Origin: Myxococcota bacterium
Lineage (GTDB): Bacteria > Myxococcota_A > UBA9160 > PR03
Direction of reading: 5' to 3'
NCBI GenBank assembly: GCA_030066475.1
Contig: JASJBO010000081.1
Span: 1 to 24,770 of the forward strand
DNA: 24,770 bases
The translations under genes and the position numbers were made by a program. Each line of letters begins with the position of its first letter. The stretch's first letter is position 1. Shown here piece after piece: positions 1 to 7,964 of the stretch. The notes under the pieces are model-generated. The model saw only the letters and a program-made list of their open reading frames with translations. It did not search any database and was not told the origin of the DNA.

Positions 1-597
1 AAGGTCGACCTGCGGCTCGGCCTCCGGCTGGCCGCAGCCTCCGGCCTCGGGGCCGTCGGCGGTGCCTTCACGCTGCTGGCGATCCCCGAGTCCGTCATGC
101 GGAGACTGCTCGGCGTCCTGCTGCTGGCCGTTCTCGTCGCGATCCTGCTGCGGCCGCGCGCCGGCATCGAGTCCGGCGGCGAGGTGAGCCGGGCGCGTCA
201 TGGGATCGGAACGCTCCTGTTCGTGGTGATCGGCTTCGAAGCGACCCTGGTCGGCGCGGGCTTCCTGCCGCTCATGGGCATGGTGCTCGTCCTGGTCCTG
301 CGCAAGACGTTCCTCGAGACCGCGGGCGTGCTGGCGCTGGTCGGCCTCGCGGTCGGCGGGGTCGCCCTCGCGATCTTCGGCGCGCACGGCGTGATCCAGT
401 GGCCGATCGGAATCGCGCTGCTCGTCGGCAAGTCGATCGGCGGCTACTTCGGGGCGGGCTTCGCCGTCCGCTGGGGCGAGGCGCGGGTCCGCGCCCGGTT
501 CGTGCTCGTCGTGCTGGTTGGCACCATCCAGCTGCTGGTGGGCTGGGGGCGGCCCGCCGGCCGCCCCGCCAGCAGCTCCCGGGCATGGCGCGCGCCT
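1..597 (+). CDS. TauE/SafE-family membrane anion exporter, 5'-truncated, 3' end unclear
   Basis: The reading frame is open from base 1, so the N-terminus lies outside the window. The visible part is almost entirely hydrophobic, with about five membrane segments. It has the small-residue and aromatic pattern of the C-terminal half of TauE/SafE (TSUP) permeases: a GFEATLVGAGF-type segment, then WPIGIALLVGKSIGGYFGAG, then a basic loop WGEARVRAR before the last helix. Known members export sulfite, sulfoacetate or other organic anions across the inner membrane. Recognisable similarity ends near base 549 (GTIQLLVGWG). No stop follows: the frame stays open to 2373, antisense to the neighbouring sulfatase, so the true end cannot be placed and 597 is only the edge of that neighbour. 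The substrate is unknown. It may or may not serve the sulfatase operon, because it converges on it rather than belonging to it. Confidence 0.7.
546..567. terminator. Perfect 9-bp GC hairpin between convergent genes
   Basis: GGGGCGGCC (546-554), loop CGCC, then GGCCGCCCC (559-567) form a perfect 9-bp stem with a 4-nt loop. It lies just after the last recognisable TauE codons and 31 bases beyond the stop of the convergent sulfatase, where a bidirectional terminator would sit. There is no T-tract on either side, so intrinsic termination is uncertain. Confidence 0.4.
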
Positions 598-2172
598 TCA
601 GCGCCAGCCGCGCGGGTCGGCGAGGAAGGCCGCGCGCCAGGCCGAGAGGCGCTCGCCGAGCGCTGCCACGCGGCGCGGATGGGACGCGGCGACGTTGTAC
701 GCCTCCTCCGGATCGCGCTCCAGATCGTAGAGCAGCGGCCAGGTGCCGAGGGTGGGGACGGACACCGACGAGCCGGGCGGACGGTAGTCACGACCCGCCA
801 GCAGTCGGCCGCCCGGCGTATCGGTCTTGTCGAGCGGCGCGGGCCAGACGTAGTGGCTGTTGCGGTCGATGTACTTCCAGCGCCCGAGCCGTACGGCCTC
901 CACGTCGTAGTCGTGGAAGAAGTAGAGCGGTCGCTCGACGGGCCCGCCCGCGCCACCGCGCCACACCGGCCACAGGTCGGCGCCGTCGATCGTGCGGTCG
1001 TCGGGCAACGACAGGCCGGCGAGCCCGAGGAAGGTCGGGAGGAGGTCGATGTTCATGGCGGGGACGTCGCTCACCGTGCTCGCGGGGATCGTCCCGGGCC
1101 ACCACGCGACGAACGGCACGCGGAAGCCGCCCTCGTAGCTCTGGCCCTTGCGGCCCCGCAGCCCGCCCGGGCTGCCCTCGAACCACGGGCCGTTGTCGCT
1201 GGTCACGACCACGAGCGTCCGGTCGGCGATGCCGCGCCGGCGCAGCGCCTCGACCACGGCACCCACGCTCGCGTCGAGCTCCTCGACCGCGTCGCCGTAG
1301 GGGCCCGCGGCGGAGCGCCCGGCGAACGCCTCGGACGGAAAGAAGGGCTGGTGGGGGTCCTTGTGGGCGAGGTACAGGAGGAAGGGTGTGCCGTCGGAGT
1401 CCTCGATGAAGCGAACCGCCTCGTCGGTGAAGAGCCCCGTGTAGGCGGCCTGGTCGAGCCCGATGTCGGCGACCACCTCGGTGCGGTCGCGCCAGAACGC
1501 CACCGGCCAGTCGTCGTTCGACACGTTGAAGCCGACGAACTGGTCGAAGCCGTGGTTGGACGGGTGGTACTCGGGGAAGCCGGTGAAGTCGCCGAGGTGC
1601 CACTTGCCGATCGCCATGGTGCGGTAGCCCGCCACCCGAAGCGCCTCGGCCAGCGTGATCTCGGACGGCGGCAGGCCCGCCACCGCGTTGCCGCCGCCGA
1701 CCAGGTCCACGGCGCCGAGCTTGGCGAACCCGGTGCCGGCGCGGTAGGTCAGCCGACGCAGCGGTGTGTCGCCGGCGGCCTGGAGCGCGGTCACGATGCC
1801 GCTGCGCAGCGGATAGCGGCCGGTCAGCAGTCCCGCGCGCGACGGGGAGCAGACCGGCGCGCTGGCGTAGAACCGGGTCATCCGCAGGCCCTCGGCGGCG
1901 AGCCGGTCGATGTGCGGCGTCTCGATCGCGCCGCTGCCCTGCACGCCCAGGTCGCCCCAGCCGAGGTCGTCCGCCAGGATCACGACCAGGTTCGGGCGCG
2001 GTGCCGACGCGCCCGGAAGCGCGCGCACCCGGCTCGTGACCGGCTCCGCGGCCTTCTCGGGGGCGTGGAACGCGCTGCGCTCGATCCTCTGGTCGATCGG
2101 CGCGAGTGCCGCGCGGCCCAGCCACAGCAGCCCGGCCACCAGCAGCAGGAGCATGCCGATCGCGAGTCGCAC
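598..2172 (-). CDS. Periplasmic Cys-type sulfatase (arylsulfatase family)
   Basis: This 524-aa protein hydrolyses a sulfate ester; the substrate cannot be read from the sequence. Residues 1-25 are a hydrophobic signal peptide or anchor, so it acts in the periplasm or at the membrane. The alkaline-phosphatase-like sulfatase fold is complete: metal ligands ILADDLGWGD (D68, D69), the CSPSR motif whose C108 would become formylglycine, GKWHLG (189-194), HKDPHQPF (270-277), the second metal site TSDNGPW (324-330) and RKGQSYEGGFRVP. Such enzymes need a formylglycine-generating enzyme, and none is present in the window. The start is GTG at 2172, supported by GGAG 9 bases upstream; the next in-frame ATG (2154) would cut the signal peptide. 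It is the last gene of the leftward operon, 154 nt after the other sulfatase. The two sulfatases are clearly diverged, so this is not a recent duplication. Confidence 0.9.
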   Translation of the reverse strand: MRLAIGMLLLLVAGLLWLGRAALAPIDQRIERSAFHAPEKAAEPVTSRVRALPGASAPRPNLVVILADDLGWGDLGVQGSGAIETPHIDRLAAEGLRMTRFYASAPVCSPSRAGLLTGRYPLRSGIVTALQAAGDTPLRRLTYRAGTGFAKLGAVDLVGGGNAVAGLPPSEITLAEALRVAGYRTMAIGKWHLGDFTGFPEYHPSNHGFDQFVGFNVSNDDWPVAFWRDRTEVVADIGLDQAAYTGLFTDEAVRFIEDSDGTPFLLYLAHKDPHQPFFPSEAFAGRSAAGPYGDAVEELDASVGAVVEALRRRGIADRTLVVVTSDNGPWFEGSPGGLRGRKGQSYEGGFRVPFVAWWPGTIPASTVSDVPAMNIDLLPTFLGLAGLSLPDDRTIDGADLWPVWRGGAGGPVERPLYFFHDYDVEAVRLGRWKYIDRNSHYVWPAPLDKTDTPGGRLLAGRDYRPPGSSVSVPTLGTWPLLYDLERDPEEAYNVAASHPRRVAALGERLSAWRAAFLADPRGWR

Positions 2173-2175
2173 GCC

Positions 2176-2326
2176 TCACTCCGCGGGCGTCGCCCGCCCG
2201 CGGGGCCAGTCGAACAGCTCGAAGAAGGCGCGGGTCTTCGCCTGGTTGCCGCTCATCTTGCCCTCGGCGAAGCCCGTCTCCAGGGACAGCGTCCCGCCGC
2301 GCGCATCCTGCGGTCGTCCATCTGCC
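2176..2326 (-). pseudogene. Possible remnant of a protein C-terminus between the two sulfatases
   Basis: Read leftward, this gap holds an open frame whose translation looks protein-like: LSLETGFAEGKMSGNQAKTR, then AFFELFDWP and a short tail. It ends in TGA at 2178-2176, three bases before the GTG of the next sulfatase. The only in-frame ATG (2256) gives 26 codons and has no convincing ribosome site. The pattern of a GK, a G, then AK and a hydrophobic run ending LFD resembles the end of SCP2-type domains, which also close the metallo-beta-lactamase alkylsulfatases. It could be the tail of a lost gene, a tiny coupling peptide, or chance. The family suggestion is inference. Confidence 0.3.
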
Positions 2327-3877
2327 TCACTCCTGGCCGAAGGCGAGGAATTCCCGGACCTTCCGCTCGATGACGCCCCACTTGATCGCCGACATGCTCC
2401 GCTCGATCTCGTCCTGGCTCTGGAACGGGATCTCGACCGCCGCGGCCTCGGGCTCGTCGCCTCCGGGCAGGATCAGGCCCTCCTGCTCCACGCTGAACAG
2501 GAACTCGTAGATCATCCGGACGGTGGGCTGCAGCAGCCAGAGGTTGTCGATGGTGATCTCGACCTCTTCGCGCGGATCCTGCTCCACGTTGAAGACCAGC
2601 GGCGCCCAGAGCCGTCGCCACGACCGGTTGCGCGGGGCGGGGTCGTCGCCGGTGAAGAACACCTTGAAGCGGCGCCACTTGACCGCCAGGAGCGTACGGC
2701 CGGAGAAGAAGAGGACGCCCTCGCGCGCCGAGCGATCGGTCTCGCCCAGCAGGAGCGGGGTCTGGTCCACCCCGTCGATCACGCGGTCGTCGGGCATCTC
2801 GGCGCCCGAGAGCTTTGCGAGCGTCGGGAACAGGTCCACCATCGCGACGATCTCGTTCGTCGTCCTGCCCGGCGCCACCCGTCCCGGCCAGCGCACCAGG
2901 AGCGGGGTCCGGATCGAGCCCTCGTAGGCGCTGCCCAGGTAGCCGCGGTACGGCCCGGAGTTCGAGACCACCGGGTAGTGGGCCGAGTCGGGGCCGTTGT
3001 CGCTCGCGTAGATCACCAGCGTGTCGTCGGCGATGCCGGCGGCCTCGAGGGCGTCCAGGATCTGCCCGGTCCGGTGGTCGTGCTCGACCATCACGTCGGC
3101 GAAGGCGCCGTTGCCCGAGCGCCCGGCGAAGTCGGGATGGGGCAGATAGGGATGGTGGACCAGCGACCAGGACACGAGCAGGAAGAAGGGCCGTTCCTTC
3201 CCGGCGTGCTCCTGGATCCACGCGATGGACTTCTCTGCGATGCGCTCGTCGATGAGCGGCCGGTTCTCGAGCGTGTAGGGCTCGACCTCGCGCACGGGCT
3301 CGTCGCGCACCCCCTCGAGCAGGTGCGGCACCTTCGCGACGGCCGGGTCGAAGCCGACCTGGACCGTGTTGGCGGCCACGTTGGTAGAGAAGGGGAACCC
3401 CCACCAGCGGTCGAAGCCCTGGTCGGTCGGGAAGCGGCCCTGCGAGTCGCCCAGGTGCCACTTGCCGAAGATCGCGGTGTCGTAGCCGGCGTCGGAGAGC
3501 GCCTCGGCAATCGTCACCTCCCACGGCGACAGGCCGCCGGGAATGCCCGGGCTCGCCGCCCGCCAGGTGCCCGAGCGCACCGGCATGCGGCCCGTCACGA
3601 GCGCGGAGCGCGAGGGTGTGCACTCGAGCTCGACGTTGAAGTTGGTGAAGCGCAGGCCCTCGGCGGCGAGGCGGTCGAGGCGCGGCGTGGGCGCGCCCCG
3701 CAGCACGCCGCCGCCGTAGACGCCGATCTCGCCGAAGCCGAGGTTGTCGCTCAGCATGATGACGATGTTGGGAGGCTTCTCGTCCCCGCGCGCCAGCGGA
3801 GCCGCCGTGAGCCCGGCGGCGCAGACCAGCCCGGCGAGGAGCAGTCGGCCCGAGCCGCGGTGCCGGTGTTCCCGCAC
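2327..3877 (-). CDS. Secreted Cys-type sulfatase with a metal-site Asp-to-Asn variant
   Basis: The 516-aa protein starts with a basic region and a hydrophobic stretch (about residues 11-29) followed by ARGDEKPPN, a Sec-type signal peptide. Sulfatase motifs are in order: NIVIMLSDNLGFGE (37-50), CTPSR with C86 as the formylglycine site, GKWHLG (138-143), HHPYLPHP (241-248) and ASDNGPD (291-297). The usual D-D metal pair near the N-terminus reads D44-N45, so one ligand is replaced. I recall DN as a natural variant in some sulfatase subgroups, so activity is still likely. The GTG start at 3877 directly follows the TAG of alanine dehydrogenase with no gap, with AAGG about nine bases upstream, which suggests translational coupling. 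It would release sulfate from an exported or extracellular substrate. Substrate unknown. Confidence 0.88.
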   Translation of the reverse strand: MREHRHRGSGRLLLAGLVCAAGLTAAPLARGDEKPPNIVIMLSDNLGFGEIGVYGGGVLRGAPTPRLDRLAAEGLRFTNFNVELECTPSRSALVTGRMPVRSGTWRAASPGIPGGLSPWEVTIAEALSDAGYDTAIFGKWHLGDSQGRFPTDQGFDRWWGFPFSTNVAANTVQVGFDPAVAKVPHLLEGVRDEPVREVEPYTLENRPLIDERIAEKSIAWIQEHAGKERPFFLLVSWSLVHHPYLPHPDFAGRSGNGAFADVMVEHDHRTGQILDALEAAGIADDTLVIYASDNGPDSAHYPVVSNSGPYRGYLGSAYEGSIRTPLLVRWPGRVAPGRTTNEIVAMVDLFPTLAKLSGAEMPDDRVIDGVDQTPLLLGETDRSAREGVLFFSGRTLLAVKWRRFKVFFTGDDPAPRNRSWRRLWAPLVFNVEQDPREEVEITIDNLWLLQPTVRMIYEFLFSVEQEGLILPGGDEPEAAAVEIPFQSQDEIERSMSAIKWGVIERKVREFLAFGQE

Positions 3878-4987
3878 CTAGAGGACCTTCTCCAGCGGCG
3901 TGTGCTCGAGCCCGTGAGCCGCTGCGACCGCGGCGATGGTGCACGCCCCGTCCCAGGTGTTGATGCCGTCGGCCAGGTGACGCGAGCTGCGAATCGCCGC
4001 CTCGATGCCCTTGCTCGCGATCTCCAGCGCGGGCCGGATCGTGACGTTCGTGAGGGCGTAGGTGCTGGTGCGCGGCACGGCGCCCGGCATGTTCGCCACG
4101 CAGTAGTGCACCACGTCGTCCACCACGAAGGTCGGGTCGTCGTGCGTCGTCGGGCGGCAGGTCTCGATGCAGCCGCCCTGGTCGACCGCGACGTCCACCA
4201 CGACGGATCCGGGCTCCATCTGGCGAATCAGGTTCCGGTCCACGAGCCGGGGGGCCGCGCCGCCCGGAACCAGCACGGCGCCGACCAGGAGATCGGCCCG
4301 GGGGACCGTCTCGGCGATCGTGTCCGGGTTCGAGTAGAGCGTCTCGATGGCGCTGCCGAAGACGTCCTCGAGGTACGCCATCCGCTCCGCGCTCACGTCC
4401 AGGATGGTGACCTCCGCGCCGTAGCCGATCGCCATGCGCGCGGCGGCCGTTCCCACCACGCCGCCGCCGATGATCGTGACCCGGCCCTTGCGCGTGCCCG
4501 GAACGCCGCTCAGCAGCAGCCCCTTGCCGCCGTGCTCCCGCTCCAGGCAGTAGGAGCCCACCTGGGCGGCCATCCGGCCCGCGATCTCGCTCATGGGACG
4601 CAGCAGCGGCAGGCCGCCGAGCGCGTCGGTGACCGTCTCGTACGCCAGCGCGCGCACGCCGCGGTCGATCAGCTGCCGCGTCAGCTCGGGCTCCGCGGCG
4701 AGGTGCAGGTAGGTGTAGAGGACGAGCCCCGGGCGGAAGCGTCCGTACTCCGGAGCGATCGGCTCCTTCACCTTCACGACCAGGTCGGCAGACCAGGCGT
4801 CCTCGGCGGTCGGGACGATCGACGCGCCGGCATCGACGTAGGCCGCGTCCGCGAAGCCGCTCCCCAGGCCCGCACCCGCCTCGACCAGGACCTCGTGCCC
4901 TGCGGACACGAGCTGCCGGACCCCGGCGGGCTGGGCGCCGACCCGGTACTCGTGCACCTTGATCTCCTTCGGAACGCCGATGCGCAT
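3878..4987 (-). CDS. ald: Alanine dehydrogenase
   Basis: The 369-aa protein catalyses the NAD-dependent interconversion of L-alanine with pyruvate and ammonium in the cytoplasm. It has the family length and a typical opening, [10 protein letters not shown]. Family catalytic residues are visible: R15, K74 (VKVKEP) and H95 (YTYLHLAAE). The NAD-binding loop IIGGGVVGT lies at about 172-180. The MSEIAGRMA segment (132-140) and the C-terminal [10 protein letters not shown] are also conserved in Ald. ATG at 4987 is preceded by GGGAG eight bases away, 15 nt after the aminotransferase stop. Pairing with a class III aminotransferase suggests pyruvate is the amino acceptor and Ald regenerates it while releasing ammonium, as Ald does in taurine degradation through taurine:pyruvate aminotransferase. 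Transhydrogenase alpha subunits are homologous, but the length and Ald-specific ends argue against that. Confidence 0.93.
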   Translation of the reverse strand: MRIGVPKEIKVHEYRVGAQPAGVRQLVSAGHEVLVEAGAGLGSGFADAAYVDAGASIVPTAEDAWSADLVVKVKEPIAPEYGRFRPGLVLYTYLHLAAEPELTRQLIDRGVRALAYETVTDALGGLPLLRPMSEIAGRMAAQVGSYCLEREHGGKGLLLSGVPGTRKGRVTIIGGGVVGTAAARMAIGYGAEVTILDVSAERMAYLEDVFGSAIETLYSNPDTIAETVPRADLLVGAVLVPGGAAPRLVDRNLIRQMEPGSVVVDVAVDQGGCIETCRPTTHDDPTFVVDDVVHYCVANMPGAVPRTSTYALTNVTIRPALEIASKGIEAAIRSSRHLADGINTWDGACTIAAVAAAHGLEHTPLEKVL

Positions 4988-5002
4988 GGGTCCGTCTCCC
5001 GT

Positions 5003-6235
5003 CTAGTCGCGGCCGAACTCGCGCCGGACGCGCGCGAAGGCCTCGTTCGTGCCCTCGAGCGCCTCCTTGATGTCGTCGGGTCCGTGCGCCGCACACAGGA
5101 ACATGTTGTGGAACGGGTGGAGATAGACCCCGCGCTCGAGGGCCGCGGTGGTCCAGAGGACGCCCTTCTTGTACTCGGGATCCTCGTCGAAGAGGATCTG
5201 CGGCATCTGCGGCGGTCCGGTCTGGCGGATCGAGAGGCCGTGGGAGCTGGCCTGGGCGTCGAGGCCGTCGCGCAGCTGCTGCCCCATGGCGACCAGGTGC
5301 GGCACGACCGCCTCCTCCTCCACGGTGCGGATCGTCTCGATGGCCGCCGCCATCGGCACCGCGGAGTACCAGAAGGAGCCCGTCGCGTAGATGGACATCG
5401 CGGCCTCGCGCAGGCGCTCGGCGCCGACCACCGCCGAGATCGGATGGCCGTTGGCGATCGACTTGCCCCAGGCACTGAGATCCGGCTCGACGCCGATGGA
5501 CTCCCAGCTTCCCCCCACGGCCATGCGTAAGCCCGCCCGCACCTCGTCGATCATCAGGGCCGCTTCCTGCTCGTCGCAGATGCGGCGGAGGGTTCGCGCG
5601 AAGTCGGGGTCGACCAGCTCCTGGTCGCAGAAGACGTCGTGCTTGAACGGCGAGACGAGGATGCCCGCCAGGTCGCCCGCTGCCTCGGCCGCCGCCTTCA
5701 CCACGCTCTCGGTGTCGTTGAACGTGTAGTAGAGGAGCTGGGCGCGGTCCTCCGGGATCACGCCGGCGGTCGAGGGCGTGCACCACGGCGCAGCGCCGTG
5801 ATAGGCGCCCGACGCCACCAGGACCTTGCGGCGCTGCGTCGCGGCGCGCGCGATGGTCAGGCACAGCGTCGTTGCGTCGGTGCCGTTCTTGGTGAACATC
5901 GCCCAGTCGGCGTGTCGGATCTTCTCGACCAGCAGCTCCGCCAGCTCGACCCAGCGCTCCGTCGGCCCCGTGAAGCAGTTGCCCAGCTGGCGCTGTCGAT
6001 CCGCGGCGGCCTCGACCCGCGGGTGGTGGAAGCCGAGCAGGTTCGGCCCGTAGCTGCACATGAAGTCGATGTACTCGTGGCCGTCCACGTCGCAGACCCG
6101 GCAGCCCCGGCCGCTCTGGAAGAAGCGGGGATGGTCCGGCGGCACGGCCGCGCCGTGCCCGTAGACACCGCCGGGAACCACGCGGAGCGCGCGCTCCATC
6201 AGCGCCTGGTGGCGGGCGTTGCTGCGGTCGGTCAT
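5003..6235 (-). CDS. Class III (PLP) aminotransferase, glutamate-1-semialdehyde aminotransferase-like
   Basis: This 410-aa fold-type I PLP enzyme resembles the HemL-like branch of class III aminotransferases. Visible features are VPGGVYGHG near the N-terminus, DVDGHEYIDFMCSYGPNLLG (49-68), the cofactor phosphate loop KNGTDA (116-121), AYHG (144-147), LMIDEV (228-232, with the PLP-pyridine Asp) and the Schiff-base lysine K258 in WGKSIANGHP. The start is ATG 6235 with GGAGG seven bases upstream. The frame extends further upstream, but that part lies over the aldolase gene. It is third in the operon and directly followed by alanine dehydrogenase, so a substrate-amine:pyruvate transaminase role is likely. 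Haem synthesis is unlikely given the neighbours; an aminomutase activity cannot be excluded. The amine substrate is unknown. Confidence 0.85.
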   Translation of the reverse strand: MTDRSNARHQALMERALRVVPGGVYGHGAAVPPDHPRFFQSGRGCRVCDVDGHEYIDFMCSYGPNLLGFHHPRVEAAADRQRQLGNCFTGPTERWVELAELLVEKIRHADWAMFTKNGTDATTLCLTIARAATQRRKVLVASGAYHGAAPWCTPSTAGVIPEDRAQLLYYTFNDTESVVKAAAEAAGDLAGILVSPFKHDVFCDQELVDPDFARTLRRICDEQEAALMIDEVRAGLRMAVGGSWESIGVEPDLSAWGKSIANGHPISAVVGAERLREAAMSIYATGSFWYSAVPMAAAIETIRTVEEEAVVPHLVAMGQQLRDGLDAQASSHGLSIRQTGPPQMPQILFDEDPEYKKGVLWTTAALERGVYLHPFHNMFLCAAHGPDDIKEALEGTNEAFARVRREFGRD

Positions 6236-6273
6236 GGGGGGTCCTCCAGAGGGATCGCGCTGCCGTGGCGCGC

Positions 6274-6927
6274 TCAGCCCGGCTGTCCGTAGCCGGCCAG
6301 GAAGCGGGTGACGACGTCCTTCATCTCGTCCTCGGTCAGCAGCACGGGGCCGCCGATCGCGAGCACGCCCCAGTAGGTCTCCGCGAGCCGCTCCACCTCC
6401 TCGGCGGTCCGGATCGCGCGGCGCACGTCGCGGCCGAGGGCGAGCTGGCCGTGGTTGGCCATCAGACAGGCGTTGCGTCGGCCGAGCGAGTCCACGATGT
6501 GGTCGGAGAGCTCGCGGGTTCCGAAGGTGGCGTAGGGCGCACAGGGGACGTCGAAGCCTCCCGTCGCGCCGATCATGTAGTGGATCGCGGGGATGCCGCG
6601 CCGCGTGCACGACAGGATCGTCGCGAAGCGCGAGTGGCAGTGGACGGCCGCCCCCACGTCCGGGCGCGCCGCGTAGACGGCCGCGTGCATCGGCCACTCG
6701 GTAGAAGGCGCTCGCTGGCCGGGACGCGGGGCCCCGTCTGGAGCGAGCGCCACGACGTCCTCGATCTCGAGCTCGTCGGGCTCGACGCCGGTCGGCGTGA
6801 TCAGGAGCCCGTCCTCGCAGCGCGCCGAGACGTTGCCGGTCGTGCCGGGGCTGTGTCCCGCCTCCTGCATGGCGCGAGCCGCCTCCACGAGGGCCGTGCG
6901 GAGGGATCGCTCGCTCGGGGGTGTCAT
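6274..6927 (-). CDS. Class II aldolase/adducin-family zinc aldolase
   Basis: This 217-aa protein has the length and layout of the L-fuculose-phosphate aldolase family. TTGNVSAR (29-36) is the phosphate-binding loop, TPTGV (44-48) the second phosphate contact, E77 the catalytic acid/base position, and H96 and H98 (HCHSRFAT) plus H159 (MANHG) the zinc ligands. Such enzymes cleave or form the C-C bond of a phosphorylated ketose or related hydroxyacid, commonly giving dihydroxyacetone phosphate and an aldehyde. ATG 6927 has GGGGAG seven bases upstream. It lies 17 nt after the kinase and 38 nt before the aminotransferase, which suggests the kinase makes its phosphorylated substrate. Some members are epimerases or decarboxylases, so the exact reaction is open. 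Confidence 0.87.
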   Translation of the reverse strand: MTPPSERSLRTALVEAARAMQEAGHSPGTTGNVSARCEDGLLITPTGVEPDELEIEDVVALAPDGAPRPGQRAPSTEWPMHAAVYAARPDVGAAVHCHSRFATILSCTRRGIPAIHYMIGATGGFDVPCAPYATFGTRELSDHIVDSLGRRNACLMANHGQLALGRDVRRAIRTAEEVERLAETYWGVLAIGGPVLLTEDEMKDVVTRFLAGYGQPG

Positions 6928-6944
6928 CGTGGGCTCCCCGCCGC

Positions 6945-7886
6945 TCAGGCCCGCACCGGGAGCGACTTCATCGCCGCCAGCGTGTCGTCGAAGCTCGTGA
7001 TGCCGGCGTCGCTCCCGAGGCCGGTCGCCACCAGCGCGGCCGTCGCGCTGGCGAAGCGGCAGGCCTCCGCGAGCTCGAAGCCGTGCGAGAGCGCCGTGAG
7101 GAAGCCGCCGCAGTAGGAGTCCCCGCAGCCGCTGGTGTCGACGACGTCGACCTCGAAGGCCGGGACGCGGGTCAGCTCGTCGCGCGTCGCGACCAGGGAG
7201 CCCTCGGCCCCGCACTTGAAGACGCAGGTCCCGGCGCCCCGCGCGAGGAAGGTGTCGGCGGCGGCGCGCGCGTTCGCGGTCCCGGACAGGGTGAGCGCCT
7301 CCTCGAGCGTCGGCATGAAGTAGTCCAGGTGGGGCAGGGCGGCGTCGAGCGCCGCGCGCGTGGCGTCACTCGGCGCGATCAGGTCGCAGGAGGTCGTGAT
7401 GCCCCGCTCGCGGCACGTGGACAGCAGCCGCTCGGTGGGCGCGCCGTCGACGTGGGGCATGGTGCCGACCCCGCCCAGGTGCAGGAAGCGCGTATCGAGC
7501 AGCGCCTGCTCGTCGCCCGCGAGCCGAAGCGCCAGGCTGGCACCGGGCGCGTGCAGGGCGGGTCGGTCGCCGTTCGCGCGGATCGGGAGGATCGTGGCCG
7601 AGGTCCGAACCCCCGCGACCTCCTGGAGCAGGGAGGTGTCGACCCCGCGCTGCTCCAGGCCGGCGCGGAGCACCGCGCCGATCTCGTCGTCTCCGATCGC
7701 GCCCACCAGCCGCGTGCGCAGCCCCATCCGGGCGGCCGCCATCGCCGGAGCCACCGCCGTCCCGGCCGGCGTGAGGCGGATCTCGTCGATCAGGGCCACG
7801 CCCCCGGACTCGGGAATGGCATCCACCGCGCGTCCGAGCAGATCGAGCACCGTGAGTCCGACACTGACGAGGTCGCTGGCGGGCAT
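6945..7886 (-). CDS. PfkB/ribokinase-family carbohydrate kinase
   Basis: This 313-aa cytoplasmic kinase carries the family signatures: an N-terminal sugar-binding region with LTPAGTAVAPAMAAARMG (38-55), VGAIGDDEIG (61-70) and the C-terminal DTSGCGDSYCGGF (250-262), which holds the anion hole and the catalytic base D256. In the usual DTxGAGD motif the second alanine-type position is Cys here. PfkB kinases phosphorylate a hydroxyl of a sugar, sugar acid, polyol or nucleoside with ATP. It is the first gene of the leftward operon, with ATG 7886 and a GGAGG five bases away. A consensus-like leftward promoter lies just upstream within the ROK operator. Together with the aldolase it forms a phosphorylate-then-cleave module. 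The substrate cannot be deduced. Confidence 0.9.
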   Translation of the reverse strand: MPASDLVSVGLTVLDLLGRAVDAIPESGGVALIDEIRLTPAGTAVAPAMAAARMGLRTRLVGAIGDDEIGAVLRAGLEQRGVDTSLLQEVAGVRTSATILPIRANGDRPALHAPGASLALRLAGDEQALLDTRFLHLGGVGTMPHVDGAPTERLLSTCRERGITTSCDLIAPSDATRAALDAALPHLDYFMPTLEEALTLSGTANARAAADTFLARGAGTCVFKCGAEGSLVATRDELTRVPAFEVDVVDTSGCGDSYCGGFLTALSHGFELAEACRFASATAALVATGLGSDAGITSFDDTLAAMKSLPVRA

Positions 7887-7925
7887 CGCTCCCTCCCGGC
7901 CTCCCCGGCCTCGGGCGCACCGGCA

Positions 7926-7954
7926 ATCGAAGCACTGGATTCCATTAATGTCAA
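7926..7954 (-). promoter_or_regulatory. Predicted sigma70-type promoter of the kinase operon
   Basis: On the minus strand there is a perfect TTGACA (7954-7949), a 17-bp spacer and TTCGAT (7931-7926). Transcription from it would start about 33 nt before the kinase ATG. The -35 box lies inside the 25-bp operator, so a bound regulator would block it. The -10 match is weak. Confidence 0.5.
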
Positions 7955-7964
7955 ATACTAAAAT
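7936..7964 (+). promoter_or_regulatory. Predicted promoter of the ROK regulator gene
   Basis: TGGATT (7936-7941), a 17-bp spacer and TAAAAT (7959-7964, five of six matches to the -10 consensus) would place the start about 46 nt before the ROK ATG. The -10 and most of the spacer fall inside the operator, which suggests autorepression. The -35 is poor. Confidence 0.4.

Noticed and set aside
1910..5530. Plus-strand open frame of about 1200 codons
   Set aside because: Antisense to two sulfatases, Ald and part of the aminotransferase, all of which have complete catalytic motifs.
2253..6059. Very long open frame on the minus strand overlapping Ald, sulfatase and aminotransferase
   Set aside because: Translation is Arg/Gly/Pro-rich low-complexity sequence in a different frame from clear, motif-bearing genes. 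Long shadow frames are expected at this GC content; only the short stretch in the 2176-2326 gap was examined further.
5003..6235. Aminotransferase as haem-pathway HemL
   Set aside because: Its place between aldolase and alanine dehydrogenase in a catabolic operon makes tetrapyrrole synthesis unlikely.
598..7886. Assignment of the operon to taurine degradation because of a transaminase, Ald and a nearby TauE-like gene
   Set aside because: No sulfoacetaldehyde acetyltransferase is present, the aminotransferase is HemL-like, and the kinase, aldolase and sulfatases do not fit; the TauE-like gene is on the opposite strand.
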